Source: Clostridium sp. Cult2 (GTDB lineage Bacteria; Bacillota; Clostridia; Tissierellales; Tepidimicrobiaceae). Taken from it: a stretch of 54,556 nucleotides of DNA. A program made the position numbers and the translations under genes. Position 1 is the stretch's first letter; each line of letters starts with the position of its first letter. Of the stretch, positions 15,790 through 25,613 are shown piece after piece. Location of the stretch: positions 1-54,556 of the forward strand of contig NZ_PPXX01000118.1 of assembly GCF_021655075.1 (NCBI RefSeq), given 5' to 3'. The notes under the pieces are model-generated. The model was given only the letters and a program-made list of their open reading frames with translations. It made no database searches and was not told the origin of the DNA.

Positions 15790-15814
15790 TGGGTTTCCCA
15801 TGATTAAATTTTTT
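15789..15814 (+). terminator. Weak intrinsic terminator after the TraX gene
   Basis: ATGGG (15789-15793) pairs with CCCAT (15797-15801) around a TTT loop, extended by imperfect TTAA pairing, then TTTTTT at 15809-15814. Confidence 0.4.
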
Positions 15815-15862
15815 CTAATATGATATAATAAGTTGACTATCATTAATTAGAAAGGAATTGCT

Positions 15863-16870
15863 ATGAGGATTAACTTCAATTATGCTAAAAGAGATATAGA
15901 CTATGTGTCTGGATATATATTTAAAGGAAAAAGTTATAGATGTAGCTATGTTAGGTATAAAACCCTATATGAAAATTATTCTCCAGGAACGGAGAATGTT
16001 GAAATATATTTTTATCAACCAAAAAAGGAAGTTCGTGCATCAACTCTAATCCTCCATGGATTAGGTAGTAGAAATATTAAGTTTCTATTATGGCTAGGTC
16101 CCCACTTGGCAAATGCGGGAGTTAGTTCAACCATATTGATACTTCCTGGTAATTACACTAGGGTTGAAGGTAATTCAGTAAGTGGTAGAAGCTATCTTTA
16201 CCCTGACATAAATCTTATGTATCGATTTTGGGAACATGGAGTAGTAGATACTTTAAGTACTATTGATTTACTAGAACAATATAATTATTGGAAAGAAAAT
16301 AATATAATTCTCGGATATTGTTTGGGTGGAATGATAACTACAATGGTAGGTGCTATAGATACAAGAATTAATCATCTGCTTTTTATGACTACTGGTGGAC
16401 ATATACCTCGTATACTTCACCAATCCCCTGCTACTGCCTTTGTTAGGAAGATGTTTGATAAAGGGTATAAGGCAGATTTTGATTTAGATAATAAAGAAAA
16501 ACTATATAGCATATATGAAGAAGAGTTTCCTAAAGTAAAAAATATGTCCTTAAAAGAAATAGTCTCTAGTGATGAAATTCATCCATTATTTAAGGTTGAC
16601 CCTATTTCCTATGCCCATTTGCTAGATATGAACAAAGTAACCTTTATAGATGCCTATTTTGATTCTACTTTACCTATTCAATCTAGGAAAGTTTTATATG
16701 ATGAAATGTACGGAGCTAATAGAAAAGTATTACCTATTAGTCATGTTAATTGGTTACCCTTTGGATATTTTGTTGCAAAATATATTCTTCATAAACTGAA
16801 TATCAATGCTAAAGAAGCAAAACGAGCATTGCTTACTAGAGAAATAATAGAAAATCCATTGAAAAAATAA
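15863..16870 (+). CDS. Alpha/beta hydrolase of unknown substrate
   Basis: Seen: 335 aa with the hydrolase core LILHGLGSRNIKFLLWLGPHLA (oxyanion region) and NNIILGYCLGGMITT. In the second motif the nucleophile elbow GYCLGG has cysteine in the nucleophile position, as in dienelactone-hydrolase-like enzymes, instead of the usual serine. A C-terminal ISHVNWLP gives a candidate catalytic histidine. No signal peptide. ATG 15863 follows AAAGGAATTGCT. It lies 15 bp before a second alpha/beta hydrolase and probably shares its transcript. Confidence 0.78.
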   Translation: MRINFNYAKRDIDYVSGYIFKGKSYRCSYVRYKTLYENYSPGTENVEIYFYQPKKEVRASTLILHGLGSRNIKFLLWLGPHLANAGVSSTILILPGNYTRVEGNSVSGRSYLYPDINLMYRFWEHGVVDTLSTIDLLEQYNYWKENNIILGYCLGGMITTMVGAIDTRINHLLFMTTGGHIPRILHQSPATAFVRKMFDKGYKADFDLDNKEKLYSIYEEEFPKVKNMSLKEIVSSDEIHPLFKVDPISYAHLLDMNKVTFIDAYFDSTLPIQSRKVLYDEMYGANRKVLPISHVNWLPFGYFVAKYILHKLNINAKEAKRALLTREIIENPLKK

Positions 16871-16885
16871 ACTTGGTGGGTGTAT

Positions 16886-17869
16886 ATGGACAAAATTAAA
16901 GAAAAACTTAAAAAATCTTATTTCATAGCTAATAAAATATATCTTTATTTAATTTTTGTTTTCCTAGCTTTGGAGGATTTGAGTTTAGGTTTTTACTATT
17001 TTTTGATTTCCCTATTTATTTATGGGTGGAAAACGCTAAGATCAAAAGTTCCTATTGAAGTAAGCAAGGAATTTGAAAATAAAACTTTTGTCTATAAACG
17101 TACCAAGAATAGGGATTTAAAATTAGACCTTTGGTTGCCATTTAAACCTAATGAAAAAAACCCATTAGTGTTTTTTTGTCATGGTGGTGGATGGATTTCA
17201 GGCTTTAGAAATCAACCTAACAATGTTTCTTGGTGTAAATACTTGGCTTCAAGGGGTTTTGCCGTTATTAGTATCGATTATAGATATGGATATAGGAATA
17301 CTATGGAAGATATTCTATCCGATTATACAGATGCTCTAAACTATGTGAAAAAAAATTACAAAAAACTATCTATTGACAAGAATAAAATCATATTAATGGG
17401 ATTATCAGCAGGTGGTCACCTTTCTTTACTATATAGCACCTACCACACCAACCAAAAGAATAAAAAAGAAATGAAAGGAATAAAAGGTGTAGTTGCTTAT
17501 TACTCTCCTACAGATTTAAATGATATTTTCATATCTGAAAATAAATCCATATTTGCACGATTTGCAACAAAGCAAACACTAAAGGGAAGTCCTATTGAAA
17601 AGGAAGAAATATATGATTTCTATTCTCCTATCAATTGGATAAGCAAAGATATGATACCCTGTTTAATAGTTCACGGAAAAATGGATACTACTGTACCCTT
17701 TAAATCCTCTGTGAAATTTGTAAAAGCATTGAAAAATTACCAAATAAAATATACCTTTTTAGTCCATAGAAAAGGTGGACATTCCTTCGATACTAAATTA
17801 AAAGATATAAGTACAGTAAATACATTAGAAAGAACTGTAAGATTTATTAGAAAGACTATAAATCAGTAA
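16886..17869 (+). CDS. Alpha/beta hydrolase, HGGG esterase/lipase type
   Basis: Seen: 327 aa. The N-terminus has hydrophobic segments (about 13-45) that probably anchor it in the membrane. The hormone-sensitive-lipase-like oxyanion motif is FFCHGGGWISGF, the nucleophile elbow LMGLSAGGH, and the late CLIVHGKMDTTVPF and GGHSFD supply Asp and His. ATG 16886 sits 6 nt after GGTGG; a GTG at 16880 is less likely. It probably forms a unit with the hydrolase before it and recX after it. Substrate unknown. Confidence 0.85.
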   Translation: MDKIKEKLKKSYFIANKIYLYLIFVFLALEDLSLGFYYFLISLFIYGWKTLRSKVPIEVSKEFENKTFVYKRTKNRDLKLDLWLPFKPNEKNPLVFFCHGGGWISGFRNQPNNVSWCKYLASRGFAVISIDYRYGYRNTMEDILSDYTDALNYVKKNYKKLSIDKNKIILMGLSAGGHLSLLYSTYHTNQKNKKEMKGIKGVVAYYSPTDLNDIFISENKSIFARFATKQTLKGSPIEKEEIYDFYSPINWISKDMIPCLIVHGKMDTTVPFKSSVKFVKALKNYQIKYTFLVHRKGGHSFDTKLKDISTVNTLERTVRFIRKTINQ

Positions 17870-17882
17870 AGTAGGTAATTTA

Positions 17883-18491
17883 ATGATAATCACAAAGATA
17901 GAACCACAAAAAAATGATGAAAGAGTCAGCATATATCTAAATGGTCAATTTGCCTTTGGACTTATGGTAGAAATCCAATATAAATATGATTTAAAGGAAG
18001 GAATGAATATAGACGAGGATTTTATTGAAAAGGTATTGTTGGAAGAAGAACAATTAAAAGCAAAAAATACTGTATTAAATTTTTTAAGTTATAAAAAAAG
18101 AACCAAGAAAGAAATTATAGATAAATTGAAACATAAAGGATTCGAGGATAATATAATCCATAATACTTTAGATTATCTTAAAAGCTATAATTTAATTGAT
18201 GATTTAGATTATGCTGACAGTTTTGTAAAAGATAAAATAAACTTAAATAAACAAGGTCCTCATAGAATAAAATATGATTTATATAGGAAAGGCATTTCAC
18301 AAGAAATAATAGAAGAAGTACTAAAAGATGATGATGAATATCCTAGAGCTTTGGAATTGGCTAAGAAAAAAATAAAATCCTACAAAGGTGATGATAGGGA
18401 TAAAATCTATAGAAAATTAGGAGGATTCCTTCAAAGGAGAGGATATTCCTATGATTGTATTTCTAGGGTATTAAAAGAATTATTAGAATAA
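17883..18491 (+). CDS. recX: Recombination regulator RecX
   Basis: Modulates RecA filaments. Seen: 202 aa made of helical three-residue-motif repeats. An N-terminal extension up to about residue 55 is followed by the RecX core, LNFLSYKKRTKKEIIDKLKHKG, YLKSYNLIDDLDYADSFV and LYRKGISQEIIEEVL. The C-terminal repeat ends RKLGGFLQRRGYSYDCI. ATG 17883 follows GTAGGTAATTTA and lies 13 bp after the hydrolase gene. It is not next to recA here. Confidence 0.9.
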   Translation: MIITKIEPQKNDERVSIYLNGQFAFGLMVEIQYKYDLKEGMNIDEDFIEKVLLEEEQLKAKNTVLNFLSYKKRTKKEIIDKLKHKGFEDNIIHNTLDYLKSYNLIDDLDYADSFVKDKINLNKQGPHRIKYDLYRKGISQEIIEEVLKDDDEYPRALELAKKKIKSYKGDDRDKIYRKLGGFLQRRGYSYDCISRVLKELLE

Positions 18492-18502
18492 GTGGTGATA
18501 GA

Positions 18503-18757
18503 ATGTGTTATGTATATATTTTAGAATGTGCAGATAATACTTTATATACAGGTTGGACTGTAGATTTAGAAAATAGATTAAAAGTTCACAACGAAGGAAA
18601 AGCTTCTAAATATACTAGAGCTAGGCTTCCTGTAAAATTAGTATATGTAGAAAAATATAATAATAAAATAGATGCTCAAAGACGAGAATGGCAAATAAAA
18701 AAACTTAAAAGAAGTGATAAATTAAGATTGTTCAAAATAGAAAATAATAATATTTAA
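18503..18757 (+). CDS. GIY-YIG domain protein (YhbQ/UPF0213-like)
   Basis: Small single-domain protein of the GIY-YIG nuclease fold. Seen: 84 aa. YVYILECADNTLYTGWT carries the degenerate GIY/YIG pair, followed by ENRLKVHNEGKASKYTRAR and RREWQIKKLKR. ATG 18503, with GTGGTGATAGA before it, is 11 bp after recX, so the two are probably co-transcribed. The family is small and stand-alone; a DNA-processing role is inferred from the fold. Confidence 0.85.
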   Translation: MCYVYILECADNTLYTGWTVDLENRLKVHNEGKASKYTRARLPVKLVYVEKYNNKIDAQRREWQIKKLKRSDKLRLFKIENNNI

Positions 18758-18790
18758 TATTAATCACAGCCTTATTTCCCATTTTTTTCC

Positions 18791-18819
18791 TTGACTAGGA
18801 TTGATTTTTAATGTATTCT
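18791..18819 (+). promoter_or_regulatory. Sigma-A promoter of the ATP-grasp gene
   Basis: TTGACT at 18791-18796, a 17-nt spacer, TATTCT at 18814-18819; the start lies near 18826, about 54 nt before the coding start. Confidence 0.55.
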
Positions 18820-18879
18820 CAATATAACTATATTTAGCACGTTTGCTAATATATACCAATGTTAAAGGAGGAATGTCTA

Positions 18880-19899
18880 TTGAAGATTGCAATTGTGACG
18901 GATAAATCTAGAATGGATTTACTACCGTCGGAAGAAGGTTTTAAAGAAGATGAACAGAAAAGAAAAACTATTGAGGAGGTCAAAGAAATACTATCACAAA
19001 AATATGATTGTATCTCCTTGATTGCAGATGACAATATTATTAGTCAGCTAAAAACCGAAAATGTAGATCTAGTTTTCAACCTGTGTAATGGAATAAGAGG
19101 CGATAGTAAATTAGCCCAATTGCCTGCCATATTAGAATATGCCAACATACCTTACACTGGTTCTTCTGTCTTAGGGCACACTCTTGCCATAAATAAGATT
19201 TACTCATCTAAAATTTTTAAAGCTGCAAATATACCTACACCTGATTTTGTTTCTATATATAGTATTGAACAACTAAAGGATATAAATATTAAATTTCCTA
19301 TTCTTGTAAAACCAAATGATGAAGGTTCTAGTAGGGGCATACATCAAGATAGCTTGGTTTTTGATATGGACAGTTTAACTAAAAAGGTAGATGAAGAATT
19401 GAAAATATACAATCCGCCTATTATGTTAAATAAATATATTGAAGGTAGAGAATTTTCCATAGGAATTATAGGAAATGATGAAGATATGATTGCTTTACCT
19501 ATTCAAGAGGTAGATCTTTCGAACCTTCCTAAAGATTTAAGTAGATTTTATAGTTTTGAAATAAAGGCCTATTATAAAGATAGGACTGTTTATCATATCC
19601 CTCCCTCATTAGGTGAAGATGAAATAAAACTTATGGAGAACACTGCAATAAAAGCTTTTAAAACTTTAGGATTAAAAGATTATGCTAGAGTGGATATTAG
19701 ATATAAAAATGGAGTACCTTATGTTTTAGAAATCAATTCTCTTCCTGGACTTATGAAAGGAAAAAGCTCTTTATATAGGATGGCTGAAGCCACAAGTTTG
19801 GGTTATGAAGGTTTGATTTTTAAAATAGTGGAAACTGCCATTAAAAGGTATAATCTTGAAGAAGGAACCTTTGATGAAACAAGTATAGTCAATATTTAA
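18880..19899 (+). CDS. ATP-grasp ligase related to D-alanine-D-alanine ligase (atypical)
   Basis: Seen: 339 aa with a clear ATP-grasp fold: FPILVKPNDEGSSRGI, IMLNKYIEGREFSIGII, YARVDIRYKNGVPYVLEINS and LPGL. The start is TTG 18880, 8 nt after AAAGGAGG; the upstream ATG at 18859 precedes that site. The canonical Ddl block HGxxGEDG is replaced by FNLCNGIRGDSKLAQLP, and the EINT-PG motif by EINSLPGL. It therefore may not be the housekeeping cell-wall Ddl, and another amino-acid or peptide ligation is possible. It has its own promoter and is followed by the convergent VanW gene. Confidence 0.75.
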   Translation: MKIAIVTDKSRMDLLPSEEGFKEDEQKRKTIEEVKEILSQKYDCISLIADDNIISQLKTENVDLVFNLCNGIRGDSKLAQLPAILEYANIPYTGSSVLGHTLAINKIYSSKIFKAANIPTPDFVSIYSIEQLKDINIKFPILVKPNDEGSSRGIHQDSLVFDMDSLTKKVDEELKIYNPPIMLNKYIEGREFSIGIIGNDEDMIALPIQEVDLSNLPKDLSRFYSFEIKAYYKDRTVYHIPPSLGEDEIKLMENTAIKAFKTLGLKDYARVDIRYKNGVPYVLEINSLPGLMKGKSSLYRMAEATSLGYEGLIFKIVETAIKRYNLEEGTFDETSIVNI

Positions 19900-19929
19900 T
19901 TTAATATGAAGAGGAGTACTCCCCTATCC

Positions 19930-20856
19930 TCATTTATTAACTTCTATAACATAGGGTAAGGGGAGGTATCTACTAATTCCTAAATTTTTGGTTTTAATTT
20001 TACCATTTTCATATTTAATTATAATGCTGGATTCTACTGTGGCCCCATCTATACCTTGAAGGATTGTTTTTTCCTTTCCTTCCTCTAAATTAGGATTTCT
20101 TTTATAATGAATAGGTGCCTTCACTTTATTTGTAATATTGTGTTGCCATTCTACTGCTGGTGGCTTTTCCTGACCATAAAATCCAATATATAATCTATTC
20201 CCAACAATTTCTGACCAGATTAATATTGGAAAGTCCTTATTATTTTTAAATCTAAAATCCTTATGTCCATAGGCAACTGTTGCGTCCTGCCCATAAGGAA
20301 CATAGTTAACTGGCATAGAATGATTATGTCTTTCAATAATCTCTAGATCACATAATATTGCTACATTGTATAAAGTAGAGGCGATTTTACACACTCCACC
20401 ACCATCTGATTCCACAATATTTGGACCTGCAAAGGAAGCTCCTTTTCTATATCCCTTTTCCCTAGTATAAGGACCTATTAAATGATTTTGAGAAAATATC
20501 TCCTGAGGGAGTAATACTATACCTTTAAGGGAGTTAGCAGCTAAGTTAACATTGTATTCTTCTCCAGGCAATGGATTTATTAATACTGCACAGTAAGCTT
20601 TCATTAACACAGGTGTTTTGTGTTTTGTTTGAGCCTCTAAGAATTCTTCATCCTCTACCCAAGGTAGATTGTCTACGGTACCAGATATATCTGGAGTGTC
20701 TATTTCTAATTTATTATTGCTAAGTTCATCAATTTGAATTTCAATACAGTCTTCTTTTATTTCCAAATTAGCTTCTGTTTTCTCCGGAGTATAGGATTCT
20801 AAGGCTAATAACATAGCTAAATTGGCTAAAAAAGTTGAAATCTTGTCCATTGACAT
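19930..20856 (-). CDS. VanW family protein
   Basis: Function unknown; the family is named after a gene of glycopeptide-resistance clusters and often binds or modifies the cell wall. Seen: 308 aa. The VanW core covers about residues 90-235: GIVLLPQEIFSQNHLIGPYT, ESDGGGVCKIASTLYNVAIL, RHNHSMPVNYVPYGQDATVA and FRFKNNKDFPILIWS. A short G5-like tail follows. ATG 20856 is 7 nt after GGAGG. There is no convincing signal peptide: the N-terminus is only mildly hydrophobic (about residues 8-18), so its location is uncertain. Convergent with the ATP-grasp gene; the proximity may be meaningful for the cell wall, but that is speculative. Confidence 0.82.
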   Translation of the reverse strand: MSMDKISTFLANLAMLLALESYTPEKTEANLEIKEDCIEIQIDELSNNKLEIDTPDISGTVDNLPWVEDEEFLEAQTKHKTPVLMKAYCAVLINPLPGEEYNVNLAANSLKGIVLLPQEIFSQNHLIGPYTREKGYRKGASFAGPNIVESDGGGVCKIASTLYNVAILCDLEIIERHNHSMPVNYVPYGQDATVAYGHKDFRFKNNKDFPILIWSEIVGNRLYIGFYGQEKPPAVEWQHNITNKVKAPIHYKRNPNLEEGKEKTILQGIDGATVESSIIIKYENGKIKTKNLGISRYLPLPYVIEVNK

Positions 20857-21043
20857 CAATAGTCCTCCATTTTCTATTTTTACTTTAGAATTATTATATT
20901 TAGTTTCTAGCTATCAAATAGAAAATATACATCTTCATTAATCTTTACCACAATAATTTTATATGATAAAATTAATTTAATTATATAATTACAAAAATAA
21001 TTTTATGTCAGCTGATTATTATATTTTAATACGAGGTGGTAAT

Positions 21044-21607
21044 TTGAGTTATTTTTTTGATAGAATAAAAATTAATCCTATAATAGCTGCTATCAATGAA
21101 TTAGACCAATTAGATGAAGCTTTAGAGTCTCCTTGTGAAATTGTTTTTTTACTTACTGGAAATATTTTTAATTTGAAAGAGATAGCAAATAGGATTAAAT
21201 CCAAAGATAAGGGTCTTTACATAAATATAGATTTAATTGATGGTTTTTCCAAAGATACCTGGGGATTAGAATATATTGTAAAAAATATTTATCCAGATGG
21301 CATCATAACCGCTAAAGAAAACTTGGTTAGACTTAGTAAAGATTTAGGTGCTTTTACAATATTAAGATTATTTGTTGTAGACTCCATATCCCTAGAAAAG
21401 GGTATCCAGTCTGTTAAAGCTACTAGACCTCATGCTTTAGAAATTTTTCCTGGAATAATGCCTAAGATTACAAAAATGGTTCATACAGAAACAGAAACCC
21501 CCATTATAGCTAGTGGTCTAATCATGGATAAGGAAGATGTAGTAGAAAGCTTAAATTCTAGTGCTATAGCAGTTTCATCTAATAACAAGCATGTTTGGTA
21601 TATTTAG
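21044..21607 (+). CDS. glpP: Glycerol-3-phosphate responsive antiterminator
   Basis: RNA-binding regulator that, with glycerol-3-phosphate, prevents early termination in glp leader mRNAs. Seen: 187 aa, the family length. Motifs are INPIIAAINELDQLDEALES, IFLLTGNIFNLK-like FLLTGNIFNLKEI, YINIDLIDGFSKDTWGLEYI and the late phosphate-binding part HALEIFPGIMPKI and PIIASGLI. Start TTG 21044, directly after GAGGTGG; an upstream ATG at 21005 gives an N-terminal extension unlike the family. It converges on glpK, its likely target. Confidence 0.9.
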   Translation: MSYFFDRIKINPIIAAINELDQLDEALESPCEIVFLLTGNIFNLKEIANRIKSKDKGLYINIDLIDGFSKDTWGLEYIVKNIYPDGIITAKENLVRLSKDLGAFTILRLFVVDSISLEKGIQSVKATRPHALEIFPGIMPKITKMVHTETETPIIASGLIMDKEDVVESLNSSAIAVSSNNKHVWYI

Positions 21608-21608
21608 T

Positions 21609-21712
21609 AATATGATTCTTCGGCAGTTTAATTTTTTGCGTATTAATGATTGTACACTATATTGTATATATAATCCTGCAAATTAACGAAGAATCATATT
21701 ATACTATTTTTT
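21609..21712 (+). terminator. Long hairpin between glpP and glpK ending in a T-run
   Basis: Perfect 14-bp arms 21609-21622 and 21687-21700 enclose a 64-nt loop. A second inner pairing of TTAATTT with AAATTAA is possible. TTTTTTT lies at 21706-21712 on the plus strand, 5 nt after the stem. It is most simply the glpP terminator, although the loop is unusually large for one. Confidence 0.55.
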
Positions 21713-21732
21713 TAAGCAGAAACTTATAGGAC

Positions 21733-23235
<1,503 letters not shown>

Positions 23236-23291
23236 TTATTCCTCCTTTCTTCTATATTATAACTTCTTTTATCATCTTAAGAAAGGATTAG

Positions 23292-23325
23292 AAAAAATGA
23301 GTTGGGATTATCCCAACTCATTTTC
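23292..23325 (-). terminator. Intrinsic terminator between cstA and glpK
   Basis: Perfect stem ATGAGTTGGGA (23297-23307) with TCCCAACTCAT (23311-23321) and a 3-nt loop, extended by A/T pairs. On the minus strand it exits into CATTTTTTCTAAT. It ends the cstA message; being the last structure before glpK, it is also a candidate target for GlpP-controlled read-through. Confidence 0.85.
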
Positions 23326-23340
23326 ATACTTTGGATTATA

Positions 23341-24960
23341 TTATTTTACATGACTAACCGTATCAGAATCTTCTTTGAAAAGAATCCTATATCCTTCAAC
23401 AGCTAAAACTATGGCAAGTATGAATAACAACACTGGAAATACTACAAGTATATAATTTCCACTAGCAAGATTACTCATAGTTAGCAATACTAAAGCAGTG
23501 AGAGTTACAATAAGCATAAATACCATTGGTATAGTTATCATATTGAAACTTCTCTTTTGTTTCTTTAACCATAGAGCTATAGCCATTAATGCTAATGCAG
23601 CTAGCAATTGGTTTGCGGAACCAAATATTGGCCAAATTTTTTTAAATCCACCTGCTGCAAGTAATGAGCCTATTACTACAGTAATTCCCGTTGATACATA
23701 CATATTTGTTAATGGTGATTGGCTTTCCTTTGCAGGATCTTCAAAGTATTCTTGGAAGATGAACCTACCAAGCCTAGTGGCAGTGTCGAGACTAGTTAAA
23801 GCAAAAGCTGATACTGCCAATGCTACAAAGGTTTTACCTGTTTCAAAAGGAATACCAAACTTAGACATAAATGTACCTACCCCATTGGAGAATACATTTA
23901 CAGGTCCAGCTGCTAATAACTCTGATAATTCTCCTTTAGTCAAATATGCTGCTGTTATTAAAGCTATAACTGCTAATGCTCCTTCAATAAGCATTCCACC
24001 ATATCCTATAGGCCTTGCATCTCTTTCATTATCTATCTGTTTAGACGTAGTTCCAGAACCTACTAAGGAGTGGAATCCGGAAATAGCTCCACAGGCTACC
24101 GTTACAAATAGCATTGGAAATAGGTAATTATAATCTCCTACTTTAAAAGATGTTATAGCTTCTAATTTAATATCAGGTCTATAAATTATTATTCCCAATA
24201 TGGCTCCAGCCATCATAGCGTATAATAAGAAAGAATTCAAATAATCCCTTGGTTGTAATAATATCCACACGGGAGCAGTAGATGCAATAAAGATATAAAT
24301 AGCTAGTAAAACTATCCATGTATTAACACTTAATTGAAGAGGAAATACAATACCTAACCAGACACATATAAATAGAAGGATTACACCAATTACAGTACCT
24401 ACTTTAATAGATACTCCTTTTCTATATACTGCATATCCAAAACCGATGGCCAGTACAATAAATAGTATTGAAGAAGTTGCTGCTTGTGGCGTTGCAGCAA
24501 AAGTAGAAGCAACTATGTTGGCAAAGGCTGCAACTACTAATAAGAGTGTTAACCATGCAAATATTGAAAAGAGCTGTTTCCCTCTTTTTCCCATGGTGTC
24601 GTTTATTACTTCTCCTATAGATTTTCCTTTATGACGAATAGAAACGAATAAAGAACCATAGTCATGGACTCCTCCAAAGAAAATACTTCCTATTACTACC
24701 CATAACAATACTGGTACCCAACCAAATACAGCTGCTTGAATTGGTCCATTGATTGGCCCAGCTCCAGCTATTGATGAAAAATGATGTCCTAATAATATTG
24801 CTGGACGTGTAGGTACATAGTCTACGCCATCATTGATTTCGTTAGCAGGAGTCTTTCTAGTTTCATCTACTCCCCACTTTTTGGCAAGCCATGAACCATA
24901 AGTAGCGTAGGCAATAATAAAGATGATAATGCTACTAATCATTAACCATAATGAATTCAT
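23341..24960 (-). CDS. CstA-family transporter (pyruvate/peptide permease, BtsT-like)
   Basis: Polytopic membrane transporter of the carbon-starvation family; characterised members (BtsT, CstA) import pyruvate, and some are implicated in peptide uptake. Seen: 539 aa, a short form of the family. Motifs are LLGHHFSSIAGAGPINGPI, GGVHDYGSLFVSIRHKGKSI, SGFHSLVGSGTTSKQI and FALTSLDTATRLGRFIFQEY. ATG 24960 follows AAAGGGAAGGGGCG. It lies 38 bp after an unknown 164-aa gene and downstream of a LytS/LytTR pair, the same gene partnership as BtsSR-BtsT. A terminator follows at 23292. Confidence 0.9.
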   Translation of the reverse strand: MNSLWLMISSIIIFIIAYATYGSWLAKKWGVDETRKTPANEINDGVDYVPTRPAILLGHHFSSIAGAGPINGPIQAAVFGWVPVLLWVVIGSIFFGGVHDYGSLFVSIRHKGKSIGEVINDTMGKRGKQLFSIFAWLTLLLVVAAFANIVASTFAATPQAATSSILFIVLAIGFGYAVYRKGVSIKVGTVIGVILLFICVWLGIVFPLQLSVNTWIVLLAIYIFIASTAPVWILLQPRDYLNSFLLYAMMAGAILGIIIYRPDIKLEAITSFKVGDYNYLFPMLFVTVACGAISGFHSLVGSGTTSKQIDNERDARPIGYGGMLIEGALAVIALITAAYLTKGELSELLAAGPVNVFSNGVGTFMSKFGIPFETGKTFVALAVSAFALTSLDTATRLGRFIFQEYFEDPAKESQSPLTNMYVSTGITVVIGSLLAAGGFKKIWPIFGSANQLLAALALMAIALWLKKQKRSFNMITIPMVFMLIVTLTALVLLTMSNLASGNYILVVFPVLLFILAIVLAVEGYRILFKEDSDTVSHVK

Positions 24961-24998
24961 AATAACGCCCCTTCCCTTTCAAACTATTAAGATAAAAA

Positions 24999-25493
24999 CT
25001 AGATACTGTAAACCTTGCTTACCTCCTTTCCTTTTTTATTCGTTACTATATATTTATCATTAATAGTAACCAAAATTAAACGGATATCCGCCCATCCTTT
25101 AAAACCAAAGGCAAATCCTTTATGATACTTAAAATTCTTTATGGCATTTACGATATCACTACTAGGTTTATTTTCCAATACTATTACCCCTGTTATAGTA
25201 CTAGACATATGTTCTTTATTAGGATTTACCAATATATCAATAATTCCAATTAAGAAGTCTGTATATGTTCTAAGATGATATTTGTCGAAATTTTCAAAGA
25301 ATTTAATAAAACAATATTCATTATTTTCCATAGCATCTATTACCGTTTTCTTAGTCAATATATATCGTTCAGTTCTTATATTATATTTGGCAAAAAGATT
25401 AATATTATAATCATTTATAGTATAATTCCTTATTGTATCAAAATTTTTCTCAAGTCTTTTTTCTATGGTAAGTAAATAATCATTAAAGTCCAT
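24999..25493 (-). CDS. Hypothetical protein co-transcribed with the CstA transporter
   Basis: I do not recognise this family. Seen: 164 aa, soluble, no signal peptide or membrane span. The N-terminal half is helical and charged. The C-terminal half looks beta-rich, with ITGVIVLENKPSSDIVNAIK, FAFGFKGWADIRLILVTIND and KYIVTNKKGKEV. ATG 25493 follows AAAGGAGGAAAAT; an upstream TTG at 25514 is less likely. It is the first gene after the LytTR-type direct repeat and sits 38 bp before cstA, so it is expected to be made with the transporter. A role in transporter control or substrate handling is only a guess. Confidence 0.8.
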   Translation of the reverse strand: MDFNDYLLTIEKRLEKNFDTIRNYTINDYNINLFAKYNIRTERYILTKKTVIDAMENNEYCFIKFFENFDKYHLRTYTDFLIGIIDILVNPNKEHMSSTITGVIVLENKPSSDIVNAIKNFKYHKGFAFGFKGWADIRLILVTINDKYIVTNKKGKEVSKVYSI

Positions 25494-25580
25494 ATTTTCC
25501 TCCTTTGCCTTCAATTAAATTATATACCAATATAAGTAAATAAAAGGGATTTGGAAATAAGTTGTAGTAAATCAAGGATG

Positions 25581-25608
25581 AAATACATTATTGAGGTTTA
25601 AAATACAT
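25581..25608 (-). promoter_or_regulatory. Direct repeat typical of a LytTR-regulator site
   Basis: AAATACAT occurs at 25581-25588 and again at 25601-25608; on the minus strand this is ATGTATTT repeated with a period of exactly 20 bp. Flanking bases are also partly repeated. Tandem repeats about two helical turns apart are the usual target of LytTR response regulators. A TATAAT-like box lies about 70 nt downstream before the 164-aa gene, with a poor -35, as expected for an activated promoter. Confidence 0.55.
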
Positions 25609-25613
25609 AATCA

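Noticed and set aside
19900-19929. Palindrome GGAGTACTCC between the ATP-grasp and VanW genes as a terminator
   Set aside because: The stem is perfect but has no room for a loop, alternative pairings are imperfect, and neither side has a good T-run.
23498-24127. 209-codon plus-strand frame antisense to the CstA gene
   Set aside because: The complementary frame is a well-conserved transporter; the antisense frame has no recognisable domain or ribosome-binding site.
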